Assembly: GCA_910580225.1 (NCBI GenBank) | Contig: CAJTXE010000073.1 | Span: 1-12,726 of the forward strand | Length of the DNA: 12,726 nt | Direction of reading: 5' to 3' | Origin: an uncultured Acetatifactor sp. | GTDB lineage: Bacteria; Bacillota; Clostridia; Lachnospirales; Lachnospiraceae | Shown here: in pieces, positions 1 to 6,703 of the stretch | How positions within the stretch are numbered: position 1 is the stretch's first letter | How the letters are laid out: each line of letters begins with the position of its first letter | Translations under genes and position numbers: made by a program | The notes under the pieces: model-generated | What the model saw: the letters and a program-made list of their open reading frames with translations, nothing else | Told to the model about the DNA's origin: nothing | Databases searched by the model: none

Positions 1-1833
1 TCCTGTATTCAGACTGTTTATTTGATTTTCAAGGTTCTTAACTAACTGACATTGTTCCACCACAGTCACTTGGACTTCAGTGGTGTAAATATTGCCGTAA
101 ATATCAGTGATGCTGACAGGCAGCTTCTTTTTTCCAGCAGAAACAGTATTTGCAACTGTTATTGTCACCTCCATCAAAGAAGGTTCGATATTCATATCAC
201 CCAGCCCCAATTCAGACAAATCAACGGTGATTCTGGAAATTTCATCCTCACTGAGAACTTCTTCATTATAGTCAACACAAATGACATTATTATCATTGTA
301 ATCCATGGTATCATAATAAGACGACGCAGTAATAGAAACGTCCGAAATTTTCTTGTAAGTCAGAACATTTGCCGTACCGTTTCCGTTTTGGTTTTCATTG
401 AAATAATCTAATACTGTTTCACCGTTTACGGTATAATAATATTCATATTCGCCGGTTTCACAATTTTGGTAATCATATTCATATCGTTCTGTTTCGGCAT
501 TATAGGTCATCTCATAGGATTCGTTTTCTACCACCACGGAAACCGTTCCGTCCAATTCTGCGAGGGAATCATCCAGCATTGCCATATCGTTACGGTAATA
601 AAAAGAAATGGTATCCTCTGCCGCCTTTCGCTCAAAACCTATATTGTAGTCCTGTACAGAGGTAACACCTTCGCCCTGGGTAAATGTAGCTTTTACCACC
701 TTCTGATTTGCAGGAACGGTGATGTAATGGTCTCCACCGTCCTTTTCTTCCCACAAAGATTCCCCTTCAGTTCTTCTCATGCAAAAACTCAAGGTCATTT
801 CCTGCTCGGTTTCCACTACGGGGATGATCATATATTGCTTTCCGTTAATTACTTCCGGCCGGATCGTAACGGAAGAACCGTAACCGCTGTTCCATGTGTA
901 AATGTTCCACCCCTCATAGTCATTCTCAGGACGAATATATTCCACGATTACATAACGCTTCTCCTGATCTTCGACAGAGGGAAGTTCCGTGTAGGTGTGG
1001 GCTTCATCTCCGTAGATAATATAAACTGTAACGTTTTTCTCCCGGGCGTTGTTGTCACAATAATGATTGCTTGTCTGCCATTCCCAGCTGCCCATGGAAT
1101 GGGGAATTATGCCCAAATACGTAGCAGAGCTGCTAAATTCTGCCTTCATCCACTGTCTGCCGTCATCCAGTGTCACAAGCTCGGTAAAGGGAACGGGATC
1201 AAGATCCTTGCCTGCATCTTCATCCCATGCATGAATCTCAGTTGCATCAACAGACATATGTTCTTCATTGAAGTCATAATAGTAAACTGTATAGTTATAC
1301 ACAGGCTTTTCGTCTTCTGAAACGTCATCACCGCCGCTTAGAGCAACATTCACGGGCGGATTGCAGACTGCATCTACCCAGCCTTCAGGAGCTGTATCGG
1401 AAATGGTGGGGGCAGATCCATTAGTCGTATAGGCCAGCCAGTACTCCTCACTGTCTGAAGCTGTTGTTATTCCTATATCTCCGGTCTGCTCACCGGCATC
1501 ATTATTGTTAAAAATAAATTTCAATTCGGAACCCTTTTCCACTTCAACGGTGAAGCTATACCAACCGTCATTGGCTGAATTGATTTCTACTGGGACTCCG
1601 GGCCAGCTGCCGCAGTATTCGTAATTTTTCAGTTCTCCCCATGCGCTGCCCTCACGAATGTAGACGGATACCTCATCCCAATCCGCACCATTGTCAAAAT
1701 GAGCTGTAAAAGTAGTTGTCCCAGTTTCTGCTTTTACTGTCAGAACGACTCCCGGAATCATTCAGGACACATAAAAAAGCATCAAAACGATCAAAATAAT
1801 ACTTGTCAAGCGCTTAAAACTGTTTTGTTTCAT
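1..1833 (-). CDS. N-terminal part of a large exported amylopullulanase-like protein (partial; in-frame TGA in the signal peptide)
   Basis: The frame runs from ATG 1833 to the window edge, so the C-terminus and any catalytic domain lie outside. Start support is an AAGGAG site at 1842-1847. Residues 1-36 look like a signal peptide (MKQNSFKRL, hydrophobic core, TVKA-ET cleavage), but codon 24 is TGA; the other 587 codons are open. Approximate regions by residue: 39-145 CBM26-like starch-binding module, aromatic-rich with paired Trp; 175-290 beta-rich PUD-like module; 292-390 clearer PUD/CBM41-like module (EYIRPENDYEGWNIYTW); 399-478 Tyr-rich X25-like module; 490-590 Ig-like module typical of amylopullulanase N-terminal halves. 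In the family such modules anchor extracellular GH13 enzymes on starch or pullulan; this role is inferred here. It is divergent from a TetR gene. The product could be a dead gene, a readthrough product, or intact if the TGA is an error. Module identities are by eye. Confidence 0.75.
1762..1764 (-). other. In-frame TGA at codon 24 of the exported enzyme's signal peptide
   Basis: Reading from ATG 1833, codons give MKQNSFKRLTSI, then a hydrophobic core ending FYVS, then TGA, then ATG (1761) and IPGVVLTVKAET. Removing the stop restores a normal signal peptide with a basic n-region, hydrophobic h-region and AxA-like cleavage. A TGG-to-TGA change (Trp) is the simplest origin. Neighbouring genes end in TGA (tetR, second permease, PHP gene, kinase, response regulator), so TGA is a normal stop here. 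Restart at the adjacent ATG would give a product without the basic n-region, probably not exported. Confidence 0.85.
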
Positions 1834-1841
1834 AATTATTC

Positions 1842-1847
1842 TCCTTT
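1842..1847 (-). promoter_or_regulatory. Ribosome binding site deciding the start of the exported enzyme
   Basis: AAGGAG lies 8 nt upstream of ATG 1833 on the minus strand. It supports initiation at the full signal peptide rather than at ATG 1761, which has no comparable site before it. This makes the in-frame TGA a genuine interruption of the gene as written. Confidence 0.7.
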
Positions 1848-1875
1848 GTTCATTCTTGACTTTTAAGTTAACATC

Positions 1876-1903
1876 ATTATATTATTAGATAAAAGATAAA
1901 CAA
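1876..1903 (-). promoter_or_regulatory. Candidate sigma-A promoter for the exported starch enzyme
   Basis: On the minus strand TTGTTT (1903-1898) is followed after 16 nt by a perfect TATAAT (1881-1876). That would start transcription near 1869 with a leader of about 35 nt before ATG 1833. TTGATG (1909-1904) with AATAAT at 17 nt is an overlapping alternative. The assignment rests on match and spacing only, in AT-rich DNA. Confidence 0.5.
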
Positions 1904-1918
1904 CATCAAATTCGAAAG

Positions 1919-1942
1919 ATATTGTTCGTTATCGAACAATAT
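1919..1942. promoter_or_regulatory. Perfect inverted repeat, probable operator of the TetR-family regulator
   Basis: ATATTGTTCG (1919-1928) and CGAACAATAT (1933-1942) form a perfect 10-bp inverted repeat around TTAT. It ends 38 nt before the tetR start and lies 15 bp upstream of the -35 of the divergent enzyme promoter. TetR-family dimers typically bind such palindromes beside their own gene, so autoregulation is likely. Control of the divergent gene is possible but not shown. A T-run does not follow, so it is not a terminator. Confidence 0.6.
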
Positions 1943-1980
1943 ATTAAAAAAATGTATTTTATTTTAGATGAGGTTAGGTT

Positions 1981-2541
1981 ATGAATCTAAAAGACAAGCG
2001 TGTAATTCATACCCGCCGTGTTCTCCGCCAGGCATTGTTGGATCTGATGAAAAAGAAGCCGGCAAGCCAGATTACTGTAAAGGAAATCTGTGTTCTGGCT
2101 GATGTCAATAGAAATACCTTTTATTCCCATTATGGAACACCAGTAGATATTCTCGCTGAGATTGAAAGTGAGTATTATGAGAAAATGCGGCAGATACAGG
2201 AATCTGCGATCCGCACCGGGGATGTTTCTTCATTGGTTCTTGGGATTATGAACATGTTACTTGAAAACAAAGACTTCGGTCTCGTATTGTACGGCGGCAA
2301 TAACGACAAGAGGATGAATGACCGCAACTATAATGACGCTTATTCCAGAGTGATGCTTACATGGATTGAAACAGGTACGGCAACGCAGGCCGATCATCTC
2401 AGATGGCTGTTCACCTTTTTATCCGGCGGAATCGATTCCATGATCCGCAGCTGGGTACAAAACGGTATGCAGGAAGACCCTCATGTACTTGCATCTCTTG
2501 CCGGGAAAATGTGTGATGCCAGTTCTTCAAGCATCTTCTGA
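1981..2541 (+). CDS. TetR/AcrR-family transcriptional regulator
   Basis: The 186-residue length is typical of the family. Residues about 10-55 form the DNA-binding domain, with the helix-turn-helix at 31-51 (ITVKEICVLADVNRNTFYSHY), including the NRNTFYSHY recognition-helix pattern. The C-terminal ligand/dimer domain ends with a conserved-looking GGIDSMIRSWVQNGMQEDP segment, seen in Firmicutes TetR proteins of the DhaS-like type. The ligand cannot be read from sequence. The ribosome binding site is weak (AGG at 1971-1973). It is divergent from the exported starch enzyme, with a perfect palindrome between them, and is closed by its own terminator. Likely a repressor of itself and possibly of the enzyme gene; controlling the downstream importer is an alternative. 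Confidence 0.9.
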   Translation: MNLKDKRVIHTRRVLRQALLDLMKKKPASQITVKEICVLADVNRNTFYSHYGTPVDILAEIESEYYEKMRQIQESAIRTGDVSSLVLGIMNMLLENKDFGLVLYGGNNDKRMNDRNYNDAYSRVMLTWIETGTATQADHLRWLFTFLSGGIDSMIRSWVQNGMQEDPHVLASLAGKMCDASSSSIF

Positions 2542-2636
2542 AGCAGATTATTTTTGTGAAAGAAAAATAGAGAAGAGAAGGGAAACCAGCGCGTTTAAGA
2601 GGAACAGGGAGTAAAAGGATAGAAGAAAAGAAGACA

Positions 2637-2660
2637 AACTATCTTATAAAAAGGATAGTT
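2637..2660 (+). repeat. Small stem-loop upstream of the terminator
   Basis: AACTATC (2637-2643) and GATAGTT (2654-2660) can pair as a 7-bp stem around a 10-nt AT-rich loop. It lies in a purine-rich, gene-free stretch after tetR (2542-2660) and directly precedes the terminator hairpin. No T-run follows, so it is not itself a terminator; it may just be 3' UTR structure. Confidence 0.35.
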
Positions 2661-2667
2661 GACAAGG

Positions 2668-2708
2668 AACTGGTATCTGCAAAATGGAACAGATACCAGT
2701 TATTTTTT
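2668..2708 (+). terminator. Rho-independent terminator after tetR
   Basis: AACTGGTATCTG (2668-2679) and CAGATACCAGTT (2690-2701) form a perfect 12-bp stem with a 10-nt loop, followed by A and six T (2703-2708). This is a strong intrinsic terminator, about 130 nt past the tetR stop. It separates tetR from the importer operon, which therefore needs its own promoter in 2709-2986. Confidence 0.85.
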
Positions 2709-2798
2709 GGATGAAATTACAGAAATCCGCACTGGTTATAAATGCGGAAAGTGCTGCAGGAATATTTCCCTGGATGAAACGGTCCGGTTTAAAAACTG

Positions 2799-2819
2799 TT
2801 CTGTTTTCTGAAAACAGAA
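2799..2819. promoter_or_regulatory. Perfect inverted repeat upstream of the importer operon, possible operator
   Basis: TTCTGTTTT (2799-2807) and AAAACAGAA (2811-2819) form a perfect 9-bp inverted repeat around CTG. It sits about 170 nt before the first permease start and upstream of a weak promoter candidate. No T-run follows, so termination is unlikely. It could be a regulator-binding site or an RNA hairpin; neither is proven. Confidence 0.4.
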
Positions 2820-2860
2820 TTTACAAATCTGATATAAAAGGAATCGGATGATCAATTAAA

Positions 2861-2890
2861 TTGTTCAAAATTAGAATAGATCACTTTATA
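2861..2890 (+). promoter_or_regulatory. Weak promoter candidate for the importer operon
   Basis: TTGTTC (2861-2866) is followed after 18 nt by TTTATA (2885-2890), leaving a leader of about 90 nt before the first permease. The surrounding DNA is strongly AT-rich, so chance matches are common. A promoter is required in 2709-2986 because a terminator lies just upstream. A poor -10 would fit a promoter needing activation by the YesN-like regulator. Confidence 0.3.
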
Positions 2891-2986
2891 TTCTCGACAA
2901 TATCACATAGAATACGTTCCAATAAGATGATAAAATTTACATTATCAACAAATAAACACTTCATAAACCTGAAGGAGGGCGGGAAT

Positions 2987-3877
2987 ATGTTCAACAAAAA
3001 GTTCCTGAAGCATTACTACATAATGCTGATACCAGCAGTTGTCTGGCTGGTGCTTTTCAACATTGTACCTATGTTTGGTATTGTGATGGCATTCGAGGAT
3101 TTCAACCCAAGTCTGGGCATGTGGAAGTCACCGTTTATCGGATTGGAAAACTTCAAATACATGTTCCAGATGAGCGATGTCAAGCAGATTATGGTCAATA
3201 CCGTGGTGATCGCAGTAGGCAAGATTATCGCAAATCTGATTGTGCCGCTGGTGTTTGCCATACTGCTGAATGAGCTGTGCATACAGAAGCTGTATCGGCC
3301 GATTCAGACAATCGTATATCTTCCTTATTTTCTGTCCTGGGTTATCCTGGCGAAGATCGTACTGAATATTTTTGGTTATGTGGGTCCCATTAATGCGCTG
3401 ATCAATTTCTTTGGAGGAGAGAGCGTGAATTTCTTCGGTACAGCAAGTATGTTCCGTCCCCTGGTCATCGGGACGGATATCTGGAAGAATTTCGGCTATA
3501 ACGCAATCATTTATCTGGCAACCATGTTGGGCATCGCTCCTGAACTCTATGAAGCAGCGGCAGTGGATGGTGCAGGACGTTTCAAAAGGATCTGGCATAT
3601 TACTTTGCCGGGTATCAAGATGACAGTAGCACTGCTGGCGATTCTTTCTCTGGGCAATGTATTGAATGCAGGCTTTGATCAGATTTTCAACTTGTATAAT
3701 CCGTTGGTATATTCCACAGGTGATATTCTGGATACCTGGGTATACAGAGCCGGTCTCGTCAATCTGCAGTTCTCCCTGGCCACAGCGGTAGGTCTGCTGA
3801 AATCTGTGGTGAGCCTTGTGTTGATCGTTCTGGGTTACCGGATGGCCGATAAATTTGCAGGCTATAAGTTATTCTAA
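2987..3877 (+). CDS. ABC sugar transporter permease, LplB type (MalF-like subunit)
   Basis: This 296-residue inner-membrane protein has about six hydrophobic segments. It carries the binding-protein-dependent permease EAA loop at about 188-208 (YEAAAVDGAGRFKRIWHITLP), which docks the ATPase. The start MFNKKFLKHYYIMLIP follows a strong GGAGG at 2973-2977. Upstream in-frame codons back to TTG 2861 give a non-conserved-looking, AT-rich extension and are rejected. The short N-terminus and LYRPIQTIVYLPYFLSWVI region resemble LplB/YtcP-class permeases for oligosaccharides. It is the first gene of the operon, 39 bp before the partner permease. The substrate cannot be read from this protein; the neighbouring GH13 gene points to alpha-glucosides. 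Confidence 0.92.
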   Translation: MFNKKFLKHYYIMLIPAVVWLVLFNIVPMFGIVMAFEDFNPSLGMWKSPFIGLENFKYMFQMSDVKQIMVNTVVIAVGKIIANLIVPLVFAILLNELCIQKLYRPIQTIVYLPYFLSWVILAKIVLNIFGYVGPINALINFFGGESVNFFGTASMFRPLVIGTDIWKNFGYNAIIYLATMLGIAPELYEAAAVDGAGRFKRIWHITLPGIKMTVALLAILSLGNVLNAGFDQIFNLYNPLVYSTGDILDTWVYRAGLVNLQFSLATAVGLLKSVVSLVLIVLGYRMADKFAGYKLF

Positions 3878-3916
3878 TAAAAACAGGTTTTCTGTTGCTA
3901 TGAATAGGAGGGCGTT

Positions 3917-4804
3917 ATGAATATTAAGGATAATTCCGTAAGATCGAAAATATTCGATGTCATAAATGTCATCATTTTGGTGACAATCGGCCTGCTCTGT
4001 CTTCTGCCTCTGTGGTACGTGCTTTGCGTATCTTTGAGCTCGAAGGACGCGGTCAATGCAGGTTTGGTGTCTTTCTGGCCAAGGGGCTTCAATATGGATT
4101 CTTATAAGAAGATTGTAGGCGAGGGCGCTTTCTTCCGCGCTTTCTGGAATTCCATCTGCAGAGCGGGTCTGGGGACGCTGGTGAGTTTAGGCTGTATCCT
4201 GCTGGCGGCATATCCGTTATCCAGGACAAAGACCCAGTTTCCGAAGCGAAACATATTCATGTGGATTTTGATTTTCTGCATGCTCTTTAACGGCGGTACA
4301 GTGCCCTGGTATCTGACCATGCAGAACTACAAGCTGATCGACAATATCTGGGGGCTGGTATTGGCAGGCGGACTTCCGGTGTACAACGTGATACTGGCAA
4401 TGAACTTTTTCAAAAACCTCCCCTCTGAACTGGAGGAAGCGGCGCTGGTGGACGGAGCCGGTCCCTGGAGGATATGGGCATCCATTTTTGTGCCTCTGGC
4501 CAAACCCAGTATCGCCACTATAGCATTGTTTACTATTGTAGGTTACTGGAATGAGTTCTTTCAGGGGCTGGTACTGAGCACCAAGGAGGCCAGCTATCCA
4601 CTGCAGACATACATTCAGCAGATGGTGGTTACCCTGGATTATTCCACCATGAATTCGGAGCAGATTGCGGCAGCTTCCAAGCTGAATAACCAGTCTCTGG
4701 ATGCGGCCAAGATATTCATTGCCATGGTGCCTGTGCTGATCGTGTATCCGTTCCTGCAGAAATATTTTGTCAAAGGTATTACTTTGGGCTCTGTGAAAGG
4801 GTGA
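3917..4804 (+). CDS. ABC sugar transporter permease, YtcP/LplC type (MalG-like subunit)
   Basis: This 295-residue membrane protein is the second channel half of the importer. The first membrane span is about 13-35. The EAA loop lies at about 174-196 (EEAALVDGAGPWRIWASIFVP), as in the CUT1-type MalG/YtcP family. The C-terminus (FLQKYFVKGITLGSVKG) is the typical family ending. The start follows AGGAGG (3907-3912) with good spacing. It would pair with the upstream permease and the lipoprotein encoded 56 bp downstream. As in many Firmicutes LplABC-like systems, no ATPase gene lies in the cluster, so a shared MsmK-type ATPase encoded elsewhere is expected. Confidence 0.92.
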   Translation: MNIKDNSVRSKIFDVINVIILVTIGLLCLLPLWYVLCVSLSSKDAVNAGLVSFWPRGFNMDSYKKIVGEGAFFRAFWNSICRAGLGTLVSLGCILLAAYPLSRTKTQFPKRNIFMWILIFCMLFNGGTVPWYLTMQNYKLIDNIWGLVLAGGLPVYNVILAMNFFKNLPSELEEAALVDGAGPWRIWASIFVPLAKPSIATIALFTIVGYWNEFFQGLVLSTKEASYPLQTYIQQMVVTLDYSTMNSEQIAAASKLNNQSLDAAKIFIAMVPVLIVYPFLQKYFVKGITLGSVKG

Positions 4805-4860
4805 AGTGTCACTTATCTGGAATCCAAATGAAATAAAAATTAAAAATGGAGGGAAGTATT

Positions 4861-6615
4861 ATGAAATTGAAAAAGCTTGTTTCACTCATGCTGGTCGGAA
4901 CCATGACATTGGCGATGACGGCATGCGGCAGCGGTGACGACAGCAGCAGTACACCGAATGAAGGTACAGAGTCTTCAGGGGCGCCGGAAGACTCTGGTGG
5001 AGAGACCGGTGGGGAATCGGCGGTCGGAGAAGGCGGTCAGGCGGACGCCGGGGATGCCAAGGCACTGCAGCCCTTTGAGGAAACCATTACGATCAAAATG
5101 GGACACGGACTGGACCCCAATACCAATTTCGCCGAAGGCGAGACCGTGGAGAACAGCCGTTATGTTCAGTGGCTGAAAGATGATATGAATATTGACGTAC
5201 AGTATGACTGGATCTGCTCCAGTACTGATTTCGGACAGAAAATGAATCTCTGTATCGGCTCCAATACACTGCCGGATGCTATGAATGTAGGTCAGAGCCA
5301 GTTTCTTGCCATGCTGAAATATGACCAGATTCAGCCGCTGACAGATATCTTTGAAGAGTATGCTTCCGACAGACTGAAACAGTATGTGCGTTCCGGCGGT
5401 GAGGCCCTGATGGAGGCGATTTCTTTAGACGGGGAGATGTATGCCATTCCGGCGCCCAACCTGACTGCCAGTGGTGTGAACACAATGTGGATTCGCCAGG
5501 ATTGGTTGGATGAACTGAACCTGGAAGCGCCCAGGACCGTTGATGAAGTATTTGATGTGGCGAAGAAGTTTGTGGATGCCAAAATGGGGGGAGACAATAC
5601 AATCGGTATCGTAGGGCCTGCTTCCGGGGACCAGCTCACCGGCAGAGGAGGAAACCGTTGGGGTCTGGATCCCATCTTCGGTGCCTATGAATCCTATCCC
5701 GAGTACTGGCTCCAGGGTGACGGCGGCGAGGTTCTGTATGGTTCTGTACAGCCCCAGACGAAAGAGGCCCTGGCGAAGCTGGCAGAGATGTATGCAGCAG
5801 GCGCCATTGATCCTGAAGTATTCGTCAGAAGCGATGCGCTTGAGCCGGTGACTTCAGGCAGGGCGGGTATCTTTTTTGGTCCCTGGTGGTGCGGTTATAC
5901 GGTGGACAGAGTGACTCTGGACGGCAGTCAGGAATGGGGAGCCTACCTGGCTCCGCTGGCAGGAGACGGAAAGTTCTATTCTCCCATGGCAGATCCTACA
6001 TCCTCCTATGTATGCGTGCGCAAGGGCTATGAACATCCGGAAGCAGCAGTCAAAATCATCAATTATCTGATTGCAAATGAGCAGGAATGGACAGACAAGG
6101 GCATGACTGCAGACACTTCTACTGCTGCCGTATATCCTTTGTTCAATGTATATGACAATGCTGACGAAATCGAGTATTCCTATGAGTGGCTGAAGAAGTT
6201 CAATCTGGGAGAAGTGAAGAAAGAAGATGTGGATGTTACCGGACGTAAACTTCTGCGGAATGATCTGGATGCTATTGAAGTGATGAAGCTGGAACCTAAG
6301 GATGATTTCTCTCTGGAGTACTGGGATCTGGACAATGAAATGGCAGATGCAAACATCCCGCGTCTGGTATCTATCATGATCGGCACAAGGCCTCTGGTGG
6401 AGGAGGGATACGAGCCTGTTTACAATGTATTCAGCGGTCAGACCGATACCATGGCTGCAAAATGGTCAAATTTGCAGAAACTGGAGGAGGAAACCTTTGC
6501 AAAGATTATTTTAGGCCAGGCTCCCATTGATGAGTTTGACAACTTCGTCACCAAATGGTATGCTGAAGGTGGTCAGGAAATCGTTGATGAAGTCACGGCA
6601 GCCGTGAACGAATAA
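4861..6615 (+). CDS. Sugar ABC transporter substrate-binding lipoprotein, LplA-like
   Basis: The 584-residue product is a secreted, membrane-anchored binding protein. A lipoprotein signal peptide (MKLKKLVSLMLVGTMTLAMTAC) places the lipidated Cys at 22. A flexible linker rich in Gly, Ser, Glu and Asp follows (about 23-72), then an extracellular solute-binding type 1 fold; the WGLDPIFGAYESYPEYW region is typical of long LplA-class proteins, which are larger than MalE. ATG 4861 is preferred over in-frame ATG 4846 because GGAGGG (4848-4853) is its ribosome binding site. It would deliver oligosaccharides to the two upstream-encoded permeases. The ligand is unknown; alpha-glucans are inferred from the adjacent GH13 gene. 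A GC-rich stem-loop follows the stop codon. Confidence 0.92.
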   Translation: MKLKKLVSLMLVGTMTLAMTACGSGDDSSSTPNEGTESSGAPEDSGGETGGESAVGEGGQADAGDAKALQPFEETITIKMGHGLDPNTNFAEGETVENSRYVQWLKDDMNIDVQYDWICSSTDFGQKMNLCIGSNTLPDAMNVGQSQFLAMLKYDQIQPLTDIFEEYASDRLKQYVRSGGEALMEAISLDGEMYAIPAPNLTASGVNTMWIRQDWLDELNLEAPRTVDEVFDVAKKFVDAKMGGDNTIGIVGPASGDQLTGRGGNRWGLDPIFGAYESYPEYWLQGDGGEVLYGSVQPQTKEALAKLAEMYAAGAIDPEVFVRSDALEPVTSGRAGIFFGPWWCGYTVDRVTLDGSQEWGAYLAPLAGDGKFYSPMADPTSSYVCVRKGYEHPEAAVKIINYLIANEQEWTDKGMTADTSTAAVYPLFNVYDNADEIEYSYEWLKKFNLGEVKKEDVDVTGRKLLRNDLDAIEVMKLEPKDDFSLEYWDLDNEMADANIPRLVSIMIGTRPLVEEGYEPVYNVFSGQTDTMAAKWSNLQKLEEETFAKIILGQAPIDEFDNFVTKWYAEGGQEIVDEVTAAVNE

Positions 6616-6629
6616 GCAATTAGGAACGA

Positions 6630-6655
6630 GGCGGCGGGGATTTTATCCTGCCGCC
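6630..6655 (+). repeat. GC-rich stem-loop between binding-protein and GH13 genes
   Basis: GGCGGCGGGG (6630-6639) pairs with TCCTGCCGCC (6646-6655) through eight Watson-Crick and two G-U pairs, around a 6-nt AT-rich loop. No immediate T-run follows (the nearest is five T at 6669-6673, 13 nt away). It is therefore more likely an mRNA 3'-end stabiliser or partial attenuator than a full terminator. Such hairpins after binding-protein genes are known to raise the binding protein's level relative to downstream genes. Confidence 0.55.
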
Positions 6656-6703
6656 GTTACTATATCGGTTTTTGGAAAGCAGGAGGAAAAGAGGTTAAAA
6701 GAG

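Noticed and set aside
52..1320. Two plus-strand open frames (52-411 and 466-1320)
   Set aside because: They are antisense shadows of the minus-strand frame, which has a signal peptide, a ribosome binding site and recognisable starch-binding modules. Their translations are low in recognisable motifs.
1804..1820. cre-like AAGCGCTT core inside the first codons of the starch enzyme
   Set aside because: The core is right for a CcpA site, but the outer bases miss the TGNAA/NWCA consensus at several positions. It is too weak to call.
2711..2851. A 46-codon plus-strand frame starting MKLQKSALVINAES
   Set aside because: It begins two bases after the terminator T-run, has no ribosome binding site and contains the 2799-2819 inverted repeat. 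The composition is protein-like, so conservation in relatives would reopen the question.
2861..2986. N-terminal extension of the first permease to TTG 2861
   Set aside because: ATG 2987 has a strong GGAGG at good spacing and gives a standard-length permease. The extension is AT-rich and unlike a permease N-terminus.
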